This document shows, one piece after another, positions 13,701-23,900 of a stretch of DNA of 64,000 nucleotides (its first letter is position 1; every line of letters begins with the position of its first letter). Location: assembly GCA_950022655.1 (NCBI GenBank), contig OX465580.1, positions 94,320,797 through 94,384,796 of the forward strand, written 5' to 3'. Source of the stretch: Alentia gelatinosa (taxonomy: Eukaryota > Annelida > Polychaeta > Phyllodocida > Polynoidae). The notes below the pieces were generated by a model, which was given only the letters and a program-made list of their open reading frames with translations, was not told the origin of the DNA and searched no databases. Both the position numbers and the translations under genes were made by a program.

Positions 13701-15685
13701 TAGGTATAAAGGCTACCACACATAATACGGCTGTAAGGAGTATCGGATGGGCTGTTTTGTACAAGAAGATGTTTGTGTGTGATACTATAAGTAGGCATGC
13801 TACCGAGTATCATGTTCTCAATAGCAAAGAGATTACCCAAGTTTATGTCTATGTTTACAATATAACTAACAATACAAAGCATTATCTTGCCTTTAGATAA
13901 AGATACATGGAGCAGAGATGGCCCTCATCTATAGCTATAGGACCCCAATATTTTTGTTGAGGCAGAGTGAAATCCTTGTCAAGCATAGGCGAATGGACCC
14001 CGAAAAAAACACAGAAGGTGCTTATAGATGGCGTAGAGCAATTATATCCCACCCCTTACGTAGTGAGAAGCCAGGTTTATATACCAGTCTTTGCACACCC
14101 CAGAAACCATTAGGGCATGCACGGCGGCAGGGCTGCTTGAAGTTAGGGTCATATATACAGACATAACACAGTGTTTTATGTTATCTTTAAGGCACATGAT
14201 CTCACCAATATTACGTCTATGGCGTTAAAACCAGAAAGTCAGTTTCTTTTCCCTCAGGGATATAACTTTCACGACCCCTTTCTCTATGTAACACTTTTAA
14301 CTCCGGCAGGCCATGCCGCCGGCCCGTCATCGCCATGTGGTAAACATCTCTCCGTGGTCGTCGTCAGCCTCAATGGAGACGCGATCAGCCGCGGGCGGCC
14401 GCGTGCGGGCCTCGCAGGCAACACGTGCGCGTACACCTTCTACAGGTACACGTGCTGGTAGACAGCGTTACGTGGGCCGAATGCCGTTAACGATCAGCTG
14501 TCGGGCTGACGGCACAGTGCCGCGTGTTGGGATTGTGCCTGCGGACTGTGTGTTTGGTCAGTGACACGCTGCGAATGAGCCCTGAGACTAATTTCTCGCT
14601 GCCCTTCAGACCACAGTGAGCATTGTAAAGGGCGTGTATATGGGTGGGAGGTAGGTGGTAAATGGCCATGGAGTAAACCCTCTCATGAGGCTCTTTGGGA
14701 GAAGTCATCAATTTCCTTTGCAATAATACCCAAAATGATATTAATCCTAATTACGTGTATTCCACCTCTCCAGCTCTCACTTTCTGTCTTTCGTCCATAG
14801 TTATTCATAGAAAACGTCCTTGTCTATATGCATATACTATATGCATGTACTTTGATGTGAACCTTGATGGACGTTTTCTAGAAAGATCCCATCATAGTCT
14901 CTACATGTGTATGTGTTACGTTTATGACTACGTCTCTGCGCTTGAGAACTGCTTTTAGGGATGTTCTAACTGGACGGCTGGGTTTCGCAGATGAGATAAT
15001 CCGCCAATACCCCCCAACTCATGCAGACAAATACAAAAAGAAAATCATTAGTTTGTAAATATCTCTTTTCCAATAGCCCAAATACAGCCACGGTTTTAGA
15101 ATAACAACTCTATGAATATTCCCATGATTATATATGTTTATCAATCTCCTCCTAAATGGCATGTGAAACCTGTCCGTAATGATGCCAAGCTCACTGCCTG
15201 GGTTCTGGTCCCAAGCGTCCTACCAAGGAGTATAGAGGTCCTACTAAGAATGAGCTTCAACCCCACCCCCCACGACTACTCATTGAACCCTATCGGATGC
15301 TGCACGCAGTACTACATACAGGGTTCGCGGGATCAAATCCAAATCTTGATGGTACACTGAGGGAAAAGAAAAGAGTTTACATTCAAGACCTCCATAAGTG
15401 TCTAAGGGGGCTCTGATTGACTTACCTTTCCATGAGGGTGACTTGGAGGTGTGTGCGACGCCCGGGCCGTCGCCTGCAGGGTAGGAGGACGAGGAGGAGG
15501 AGGTTGGCGAGGCGCTGGACGAGCCTTGTTGGGACAAGGCCCTGGTGAAGTGCTCGTCCACGTGCGACGCTACGTCTCCGGCGTAATACGTGAACAACAC
15601 ACAGTTCGTACTCAGATACTGCGCGTTGTGCGGAGTGGGCGCCAACCCAGCGCCCACTCCCGTGTCCTTATGAGTATCTCCATGG

Positions 15686-15717
<32 letters not shown>

Positions 15718-18700
15718 CTGTTGTTGTTGCGTTTGATGCCGCTGCTGTTGTTGTAGGTCCGGGGAGTGTCCGTGTTGGTGATTGGAGCCGTCTTCGACCT
15801 TGGTGACGGTGGCGGTGGCGGAGAGGGAGGGCGGCGAGGAGGGCGTGTGACCGCCGTGGAGGTGTGACGATGTGTGGTGGGCATGATGGTGGCTGCTGGA
15901 GGAGCCGGGTAGCGATGACAATGATGAAGCGCTGTGGCTGCTGTAGCTGCTCGCGGCCTCCAGACTAGAGTCATGCTTCACCGAGCCGAACTTCTGATGA
16001 GAGAATATTTGACACATATTACATTATTGACAAAAGAAGTATTCATCTATAGATAATATTGTCAAAGGGATGAATAAATGTGCATGTTGCGTCATGATCA
16101 ATCATTTTTTTGCAATGGTTTGTTCTGTTGTTTAATTTAAGTCCCCAACCTCCACTTGAGTCCACAACTTAAACATGATAGATTTGAATATGATTTTAAA
16201 ATGTATCTAAAAGATATGAGTTATTATACACATGCTCCATGCAGTCACCAGGCACAAGTGATGATAATAGGAGAATTGCAATATCTGTAACAGTCATGTA
16301 GATATGCATGCGGCTAGTTAACCATTCCAAATGAATTGCCTTCACATTACTGATATTTTTTATCGTGAACCACTTGTCGTATCGGCTTACTTTTGATACC
16401 TCACAGGTTCGTTAATATGGTAATTACATAACTGTTTTCATCCCCTCGCAGAGGATGTATAAAAGTTTAAACACTGTTGCCATGGGAATACGCTTGTTCA
16501 GAAAACAAATCGTCTTGGCGACAGACATACGTGCCTGCCCACTCTGTATCACAATATCACCACATGTTTGTAATTGTGTCCTTTCAGTTTGCATCTATCT
16601 GTAAGACCATGAATGGGGGTACAACCGACCATGAACGACATGTCTATGGGCGCAACTACTACGTCAATATTTAATTGAGATTTCTAGATTATACATGGCT
16701 GTGGAATGTAGGATGGCCTGGCATGTAGGGGCCTCTTTGTGCCTTCGTGTGTGTATCTTGGTTGGTCCATCGATGTTAAATTTAACCTCTTTTGTTGGTT
16801 CAAGCTTCACTCTCCAGCACCCTACTGGCAACTCACCCACAAGACCTTCAGTCCCGTGTCGTTCCATCCCTCGTCTTTCCGCCTGGGCCCCCAACATCAA
16901 GGATAATCACTGGAAAGACGTTCTCTTTCGACGCTCTGACCATTGGACCATAAATTCAGAGGACCCTGCTTTCGAAGTTATTGAGTCCTTCCACCTCAGT
17001 TCACACCATAGATGTTAAATTATGTCTAGATTCTTTGTTCAAACCAATGCCTCCTTAGTGCCTTACTAAGTATGAGACCATAGATCTACGCTTAATGTCC
17101 TCCCCCAAACTATAAACTGGATATACACACTTCTAATCACCCTCGCTGCCAGCCCCTCAGTACTTCTCATAGAGACCCATGCGTACTCTCTTCACATTTG
17201 AGCAGCTCGACAATACTGAAGAGCTAGTAAAAGTGGGACTACTATGGGGGCATCTCCGAGTCGCAGTGATAGCGGTGCGGTGGTGGTGAAGGCCGGAACA
17301 TGTGTCTGTGTGTGACGCATCTTGTTGTGTGACTGTGGTGACAGGCGGCCTGGGGAGGAGCGCTGCCCGACACTACCGTTACTGCCGCCGCCGCCACCAC
17401 CACGAGGATGTGGGACACCACGGAGAGCAGCTCCGAGCTGCTCCTGGCCTATATATTCCCAGTCCTGCCCTTTCACTCATCCCTCCCTCCTTGCCCGGGG
17501 TCAGGCTTAAGCTGCCCGTCCAGGCCATCTTGCCTATACATCGCGCTGGTAGCAGATAGCACTTTTTCGGCTAGATAAATGTGGTAACTATTTTGTAATA
17601 TTCGTGTAAAATACCGTTCCCTGTGTACTTCTTGTGTGATAATTCAATGAACAGCTCAATGGTTTCAGATGCCAATTAATTCTTAATATTGCTTAACCTC
17701 TAACGTGCTTATAAGTATACTTTAGAATAGAATTATCAGAACACGATTCATCAGTGCGGTACATGGCGTATTCCAATATATGGCTGATGTATTGTGGTTA
17801 CGTTGTACCATCATCTTCCTCTGCTTCCTCAGACGTTTTTTATTCGGGGTAAACGTTTTTTATATATTTCCTACAAATTGCTGTCCCAGCTATTGTTTGT
17901 TTTAACAGCAGTAGGTCACATTACTAAAAATAACACCAGCTCGATGCGACTTACGCCAACTGCACGATAGTCAAATTAACTATAGTGTAAATTAAATTAA
18001 CACTGTAATTAGCTCCTGGTGCTTTAGCAAAAACAAACATGTAGTTGTGCGAAGTGTCTGGAACTCTTTTATATGTGAATAGAATACCTTACCTGTAGTA
18101 TGATCATTCCATTCTGACATTTGTATTGTTGTCATTCATCATTCTTGTATCCGAATGAATATGGGAGTAATTTATCTAATATAACCCCTTCTCTATATCT
18201 ATACGATTGGGGATGTACATGAAATATGGCGATTTGTTATAAGTAAAGCATGACGGAATATGAAGTATGAGATAATGTGAATGTGTTTACTAACGGTGGC
18301 TTCAGAGCAGAAATGACGCTGATTTGGTGTGTATATATTTATATATATGTGTGTGTACGTGTCTGTTTGTGTGGAGGACTAATGTTGAGATTATCAGACG
18401 CCCAACCCTTTGGCTAAACTTGGTTCTATTGTGGTGGTAGTATGTAGGCCTACCCTACTCCCCGAAGTATGGTACTTGGTGAAGTAGGCTACCTGTACTG
18501 ATGGAGTGTTCCCGGACCGAGAATACTGGGGCAAATACCAAAAGAATGGCGAATAGTTATGTTGAATAGGACATTTCTAGATAAGGCGAATGTTCGCGAC
18601 ACGGCGTAGGTTCACGCGGATCGGCAGACCGCGGCAGACCGCAGCAGGCGCCGGCAGTCGGCGGCTCAGGGCTCGCTCGGAGGCCGCATCGGAACAGTGG

Positions 18701-19585
18701 ACGATGGAAAACGGGAGAGAACACACTGGAAGAGGGATATCAAGAAGCGGACGACACTTGGACAAAGAGATGGTGTGGGGATGCATAGAGGCAGACCGCA
18801 ATAAGAGTAAAGGAGATACATATATGTACTGGTAGATGGCAATGAGAGGAAACAGGGAAAAGGGGAACAAATACATGTATATTGTTACATAGAAGCAGTC
18901 GAATTAGAGAATGTGGCGGGACGGAGGGTTCATAGCTGCGGAAGACCCAGGGAAACAGAAGGTACAGAAGCACAGAAAGCACAGAACATGACAGGCGTGA
19001 AATAGAAAGGATAGAATGGGGCTGAGAGAAAGGGAGCAATAAGAGAAAAGAAGAATAGAAACAGAAAAAGATATGTTAGAATATCAAGCGGTAGAGTATA
19101 AAAGGTCTAATTTGGACAAAGCAAGGAATATATTGGGTTTATTTTGGTTGAACAAAAAATAAAGAAAAGGAGTAGATGGTAAGTAGACAGGAGAAGGTGG
19201 TCAATAGATATATGGTGAGGGCGAGGAATATGTCTACACGACTCGGGCCTGTATATTATGATTCATTGAAGAACTGCTATTTGAATAAATGTGCTGTCTT
19301 AAAAAAATGTGTACATTTCAATAAAGTAAGTAGGGCCTACATGTTGACCTGGACGCATTTATGTATGGTTGTTTTTTGGTAGAGATATGTAGGCCTATGT
19401 GTTTATGTATGTATGTATGTATGTATGTATGTATGTATGTATGTATGTATGTATGTATGTATGTATGTATGTATGTATGTATGCCCCCTATGCATGTAGG
19501 CCTACTCATGTGTGTGTCAATGACTATGATATACGTGTATGTGTATAGATCTGCATATATGTTTATATAGCTGTGTACGAGTAGG

Positions 19586-19666
<81 letters not shown>

Positions 19667-20726
19667 ATGTAAAAAAACGTTAGAGTAGCATATATGTTCA
19701 TGTACATTGTATATGCACATACATGTATGACTATCTCTGTATATGCCTTTGTAAAACTAGCTAGTATAGAGCGTACAATGTGATTCCATACCACATAATT
19801 TATTCGGATTTACAAAAGCAGAACACAACAAGGTACCCCTGCCCTACTGCTGCCAATCCCCGCCTATTATCATTTGAATGCCCGTGTTCTGACATTCTGG
19901 GGCATACCGTGGAGGCACGCGGGAGGCGACCCACTCCTTTTTCCCGGGCTCCGTAGAGCAAGGCCGTGCGGAGTGGCGGTGGCGGGCGGCGGGCGGCGGG
20001 CGGGGCGGGGGTTGTCAGACACCTATGGGAGGCACGTGCCCAATGTGGATCATGTCGGATCTCCTCATTTGACCCCCGCAGGTGCGCCTGTCCGCCACAT
20101 CAAAGGGATTGTGCAAGTGCCGACAATACATTCCCAGAATTGGAGGTGTAGCTGGAGCGACGCTGGAGGTAGTGGTGGTGGTGATGGTGATGTGAAGAGG
20201 GTGGGAGGATGTGGGTATAGCGGTGGCCGCGCCTCTGTCAGTACACCAGGGGCCAACCTACCTACCTGTAGGGGTACAAATATATGGGAGAGTGTGGAGT
20301 AGCCCTGGAGGTAAGCCAGCTGGGTGAGGGTGTATGTACATGTAACCGCAGCACTCCCCAACAAGAATCCGTGTTCCTTCTCCTCCAGGGCAGACACTTG
20401 GCAACACAAACCCCCGTATAACATTTAATACGCACACATGAGTCCTTGGACGTTTTTCTGTTGGTAAATCCGCGAAACGTTCCGTCCCTATCCGCTTTCC
20501 TTCGGCCATATTCCTTATCCCGGCCGTAGATTGTGGTAGAATTTGAGTAGGTATGATGAGAAACAAGGCGGATTTTACGTGTGCATGACTACAGAGTGAG
20601 TTAGAGCTGATGATATAGTAATAATGTTTGGCCTACCTTGAAAGGATCCACAGGGCTGGCGGCTGATGGCCGCTGGTAGGGGAAGTAAGATGCATATGAC
20701 TGGTACATCACATCCACACAACTCAT
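357..20726 (-). CDS. vg: Vestigial / vestigial-like (TONDU) TEAD cofactor, complete four-exon gene
   Basis: Spliced coding sequence join(20726..20637, 15993..15426, 6354..5884, 409..357): 90+568+471+53 nt = 1182 nt, 393 residues plus stop. Vestigial proteins are nuclear cofactors that bind TEAD/Scalloped through the TONDU domain and direct appendage, muscle or sensory cell identity. Seen in the sequence: an N-terminus MSCVDVMYQ like vertebrate VGLL2/VGLL3 (residues 1-9); Ser/His-rich (about 39-82) and Gln/His-rich (about 102-134) stretches; a TONDU domain at about 156-185; [12 protein letters not shown] at 224-235, nearly identical to the VGLL2 block; FQPHYGSLL at 315-323; and a C-terminus ending KDLYWF. 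All introns are GT-AG with phases 0, 1 and 1, and the joined frame is open throughout. The product is longer than my recollection of vertebrate VGLL2 because of the low-complexity tracts. Assignment to the VGLL2/VGLL3-like Vestigial class rather than VGLL4 rests on the single TDU and the flanking motifs. Confidence 0.93.
3530..4330. promoter_or_regulatory. Intronic CpG/GC-rich island, candidate enhancer
   Basis: This stretch is much richer in G+C and CpG than the rest of intron 3. It includes the 23-bp palindrome at 3745-3767, GCGCCAATTACC near 3819-3830 and a TATCACGTGAC E-box at about 3904-3914. Open frames on both strands (for example the Pro-rich minus-strand ones around 3958-4407) are composition artefacts. 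Its role as an enhancer or alternative promoter is inference. Confidence 0.4.
3745..3767. promoter_or_regulatory. Perfect palindrome with paired SOX and YY1/PHO-like cores
   Basis: Arms GGCACAATGGC (3745-3755) and GCCATTGTGCC (3757-3767) are exact inverse complements around a single G. Each arm carries ACAATG, the SOX HMG-box core, in opposite orientation, and the centre carries ATGGC/GCCAT, the YY1/Pleiohomeotic core. The symmetry is directly visible; binding is inference. Confidence 0.55.
4974..5156 (+). other. Weak 60-codon open frame in vg intron 3
   Basis: Plus-strand frame starting [15 protein letters not shown] within a GC-rich patch, antisense to vg intron 3. The start context is ATATGGCGG. 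It has a mixed, non-repetitive composition unlike most spurious frames here, but I recognise no domain. It could be a chance frame, a retrocopy fragment or a small exon. No splice or promoter evidence supports it. Confidence 0.15.
5884..6354 (-). CDS. vg: vg exon 3 (MSQRxFPASFW block)
   Basis: Encodes the rest of codon 220 (Gly) through residue 376 and the first base of codon 377. It opens [15 protein letters not shown], matching the block that follows the TDU in VGLL2. The rest is rich in Ser, His and Gly, with DPWRYSL at 277-283 and FQPHYGSLL at 315-323. The donor is GCTG then GTAAGT (5883-5878). Read-through past this donor would add a short tail ending at a stop near 5810; I consider splicing to exon 4 the real structure. 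The acceptor is a tandem NAGNAG (see separate entry). Confidence 0.92.
6355..6359 (-). other. vg: Tandem NAGNAG splice acceptor of vg exon 3
   Basis: The intron 2 end reads AACACAGCAG then GTACATC on the minus strand. AG at 6356-6355 gives residues ...[12 protein letters not shown] at 6359-6358 adds one codon and gives ...[11 protein letters not shown]. Both keep the frame, so isoforms of 393 and 394 residues are possible. NAGNAG sites are a known source of single-residue variation; use of both is inference. Confidence 0.7.
7753..7838. repeat. (ATGT)n microsatellite
   Basis: About 21 uninterrupted ATGT units in vg intron 2, flanked on both sides by the similar word GTATAAATAC. The apparent Met-Tyr-Val-Cys open frames across it are repeat artefacts. 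Confidence 0.97.
8760..9560. promoter_or_regulatory. Intronic CpG-rich island
   Basis: High density of CG dinucleotides and GC-rich words (about 8780-8875 and 9180-9535) in an otherwise AT-rich intron of vg. It could be an unmethylated regulatory island or an internal promoter. No TATA element or coding frame is convincing. Confidence 0.4.
10600..10748. repeat. (AT)n microsatellite
   Basis: About 150 bp of AT dinucleotides with three or four GT or CA interruptions, in vg intron 2. The Ile-Tyr repeat frames over it are artefacts. Confidence 0.97.
15426..15993 (-). CDS. vg: vg exon 2 with TONDU (TDU) domain
   Basis: Encodes residues 31-219 and the first base of codon 220. The acceptor is TTCTCTCATCAG (AG at 15995-15994) and the donor is AAAG then GTAAGT (15425-15420), both strong. 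The first half is low complexity: Ser/His runs, then a Gln/His tract with seven consecutive Gln. The TONDU domain follows, with core [19 protein letters not shown] at 161-179. The Val-x-Phe-Thr beta strand and the VDEHFxRAL helix are the known TEAD contact surfaces of the family. A Ser-rich linker (about 188-200) leads to the exon end. The Gln tract is encoded by mixed CAA and CAG codons. Plus-strand open frames here are shadows. Confidence 0.94.
15632..15660. repeat. vg: Perfect 11-bp hairpin inside the vg TDU exon
   Basis: Arms GGAGTGGGCGC (15632-15642) and GCGCCCACTCC (15650-15660) are exact inverse complements with a 7-nt loop. It lies in coding sequence (residues about 142-151, [10 protein letters not shown]) just before the TONDU domain. 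The stem is almost all G+C, so it could form in the mRNA. Confidence 0.8.
19405..19483. repeat. (ATGT)n microsatellite
   Basis: About 20 ATGT units in vg intron 1, bounded on both sides by TAGGCCTA words (19390-19397 and 19497-19504). Confidence 0.97.
19590..19658. repeat. (AT)n microsatellite
   Basis: Uninterrupted AT dinucleotides running into a short GT tract, in vg intron 1. Confidence 0.97.
20637..20726 (-). CDS. vg: vg exon 1 (coding part)
   Basis: Encodes residues 1-30, starting [21 protein letters not shown] chose the ATG at 20726 because VGLL2 and VGLL3 begin at the same MSC..VMY motif and because its context (A at -3, A at +4) is good. An in-frame ATG five codons upstream (20741) has a poor context (T at -3) and would add MLATN; another lies at 20807. 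The exon ends CAAG followed by the donor GTAGGC (GT at 20636-20635), in phase 0. This joins the AAG codon that opens exon 2. Confidence 0.9.
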
Positions 20727-20779
20727 GTTGGTCGCCAACATCAAGTCGACTGCTGCGGGCCGACCGAGTGAGGGAGATA

Positions 20780-20950
20780 CCTCTGAACAAGCTGAGACCA
20801 GACCCACACCCTTTCTACGCGCGGTATTTTAGGGGCGGGGCCAGACCCGCGCGCTATGTGCCCGCCGCGCGAGACTGGAATGACAGCCATGAACAGCAAA
20901 CCACGCCCACTGTGTGATGATTGACATTTGGTGCGGCCAATCACCATGCA
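20780..20950 (-). promoter_or_regulatory. vg: vg core promoter (GC box plus TATA-like element)
   Basis: On the minus strand a GC box (CCCCGCCCC, about 20840-20832) runs directly into TAAAATA (20831-20825). That places initiation roughly at 20793-20805, with a TCAGCTT initiator-like word at 20795-20789, and gives a 5' UTR of about 70-80 nt before the ATG at 20726. A CCAAT pentamer lies on the plus strand at 20937-20941. The surrounding sequence is CpG-rich compared with its neighbours. Additional upstream 5' UTR exons cannot be excluded. Confidence 0.6.
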
Positions 20951-23900
20951 CGGTGGGGTGTGCGTCGCAAAGAAAGGCCGTGGCAGTAGGAATAGAGAGA
21001 CTTGGGGCTGCATGCAGGCGTCTGAAGTCTCTAACAGTACTCCTTAGAATTAGATTCAACAACATTATACGTGTTCAGATTTTAACCGAGATCTTTATCA
21101 ACATTATGCTATGCGGGGAATGACAAAATACATGTAGGTGAATCTTTAACGCAATAGGTCAAGTTCGAATATAATGCATAGACATTAGATAGCCGTACGT
21201 AAATGTCTACCCCGAATAAAAGTGTGAGGAATCATGTCCTATCTTTTAACCATGAGCAACTCATGAACTTTGAGCTGTTCTTCTCCTTATCTCATAAATG
21301 TATGGGATCATACAGGAGGCTTCCTAGTGATGTGATCCATGACTATTTCTGTACGAAGTAAAACCCCAGTCGAAATCATCATAGAGGTGTCACTCTCCCC
21401 GAAATGAGTGCTTTGGTTTTTTTTTCAGTCATTAACTTTGAACTTCATTATAAATGAGGTAATAATGTGTGGGACTAGCTGACGGACGCTGAGATGAGGG
21501 ACTTTATGGTGTTACACCTTACCTTGTATCCTTAACGCTTCTTACATGGATCATCGGATATAGTTAAAGATGAGGGAATTCTAGCAGACATTAGATTTAT
21601 TGTCTTATGATATCCGCTATAACAGACACTAAAATCCCATAGCTCAACATCAGTGTAATCCAATGACATCTCAATAAAGGATTGAATCACTGTTGAACTT
21701 GTTCCTTGAGGATGGCAATCAATATATATTGTAACATGATCTATAAGCACTACCGCTTCCAATAAGGATGATCATAAAAATGTGGGCACCTCTGGCTCAA
21801 TAAGAATAAAAGAATTATATTATGCTGAAATACCCAAGATAATGATCACAATTAAGTTTAACTTTGCTATTTTCTCATATTTAATAAAGAATCACTTAGC
21901 GGGCTATCCCTGTTGGGTCCGAATGGTGAATGTGTTAGCTGATACGGCAAAAGGTTGCCTCAGATCGAGCAACGCCGTAAGAGGTATTATAAGTAGTATT
22001 ACCACTATCCACATTGACATACCAATGTAAGAATTTAGATATTGATGGGAATTACTACAAGTGAAGCAGGCTTCAAGTAAACCTGCTATTTCTACGATGT
22101 AGCGGGGTAGAATGCATACTTACTACTTACTTACTCCACTATCTGCCAGCTCACCAGAGATGAGGTTGGTGGGGAGGGTATAAGCTGAGGGGAGGAGGGG
22201 GCTGTCAACCGGTAGGGGTGTGGGGAGTAGGGTGCAGGGTTAGAGGCTGGAGCAGGCGTTATGCCCAGGAAATAAATAACATCACGTTTAGCAAGGTTCT
22301 AATGTGTCCTCGCGCCTGTCCTACCAGTATACAATGAAAACATATACACTGTCACGACGTGTGTATAAGCAGTCCGCAGAGAGAAAAAAGTTCCCCTGTT
22401 GGGGCGCGCGTTTCCATGGTTACGTGAACGCGATATGCAGGATGATGGAGGAGTGGTGTGGTTGAGGCGCAGGGGGACATGAGAGGAGGGGTGTCATGAT
22501 GTACTAATGGCCTCTCAGATGGGAGTAGCTGTTAATAAGGTTAGCAGTAATCTTTAGGGCTCGTTTTCATAACGCGATGGGGGTTGTTTGAGGTACGACG
22601 GTAGGTCATTCTTCATAGGTTTTATATTGAGTCCATACCTATTATTCAGCGACCTGCAGCTTTCTCGTTTTCTCTTTGCCCTCTTCTTTGAGATGTGCTG
22701 CTTTTGTATCTAGTATGTATACATTTTAAAATCAAGTATTTTCTTGTGAGTACGAAGTGTTATTTGTGATCAATAGTCTGGCATTTTGGATGCAGCTTTA
22801 ATGCAATTCCAAATCCCTTAATCATAAGATATGGTTCTTTCATATTGCAAGCATGTCAAACCAAATTGTGTATCGTTCCACTTTTTTTCTTTTTTTACAA
22901 ATGCCTCGGTTTCACGTGCTGTGTTGTTCAGTTACAAGCTCCAATCCTTTTTGGTTTTTTAAACCGCAATGTTTTAGTAGAAGTCTTGTACACGAATATT
23001 TCGCAGCAACATATTTAATATCAATAACTACATCATAGACTTTGTGTATAAACTAGGGATTTTTAGAATAGCTTTAAAACATATAGCATATCTGCTAGAT
23101 CATCTTAGAAGAACAAAATATGTTATGGTATTTTACTTCAAATATGTTTTGAAATACTGTCACTGCCCATTGTGAATGCACGAGGCCGAGACCTATCGCA
23201 TAATGGCACTCAATGCGTCTGAAATTTTCAGAATACTTCAACCCGCCATTCTGCAATGTCCCATAAAATCATTTCATACCAAACCCGCGCAGTTCACATG
23301 CCTATAAGCAGATCAGGAGGCAACACAATAGTCGATTTGCCCACTTCAAAACAGGAGGAGAATCTGAGTCAAATTCCAGGCGTTTCAGCGCAATAAATTC
23401 AACACTGTTACCCTAAAGCGGCACGCGCTGCCTGCCTGGCAGGGGACTTAAGCAAAGGGTTTTGGTGTGAAGTATGGGGTGGCTGGCTATACCACAATAT
23501 AGCCTCAGTTCAACCCCAGCCGCCACCAGTGGTAGCACCAGCACCAGCAGCGAGGCAAACGTCCCAACCATCCCAAACACGACGACCCTGTAAACAGGCG
23601 CGGGCGGTTGGGTTGCTCGGCCGTCGTGGTCGGCGGGCCGCCGGCCACCGATCCGCCGTCCACGGGGCCCCGCCAGCCACGTGCCGGCCAGCACCCACGA
23701 CAGCATTCCCAGCATTGCACACTTGTTGTGATTGGACAAACTAGCACTATGCCCCCTTCCTCCTCCTCCACTCCTCTCCCGTTTCTCCCCCTCACCTTCA
23801 CCCACAACCATGTACCGCCTCCAACCTCTCCATTCCGTGAAGCCTCCATGCACCCCTTCATGTACCCCGCCAACCACAACGACTGACCCTGGTTTCCTTT

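Larger units (their letters stand above)
6360..15425 (-). other. vg: vg intron 2 (9.1 kb)
   Basis: The largest intron, between the TDU exon and the MSQR exon. It holds an ATGT microsatellite (7753-7838), a long AT microsatellite (10600-10748), CpG-rich patches at about 8760-9560 and 13140-13570, and a Su(H)-type word TGTGGGAAC at 10940-10948. Many 60-140 codon frames occur in the CpG patches on both strands; none resembles a known protein. Confidence 0.85.
15994..20636 (-). other. vg: vg intron 1 (4.6 kb)
   Basis: Contains an ATGT microsatellite (19405-19483), an AT microsatellite (19590-19658), a purine-rich plus strand at about 18830-19080 and a GC-rich patch at about 19890-20260. An inverted GAGCAGCTC/GAGCTGCTC word pair sits near 17423-17445. 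No coding exon was recognised inside. Confidence 0.85.

Noticed and set aside
15451..15756. Plus-strand frame ending in a Leu-rich run
   Set aside because: Antisense of the vg exon 2 Gln tract; the Leu run is the complement of CAA/CAG codons.
20601..20807. Upstream in-frame ATGs (20807 and 20741) as the vg start
   Set aside because: VGLL2/VGLL3 begin at the MSC..VMY motif, and 20726 has the better initiation context; the upstream ones lie in the probable 5' UTR.
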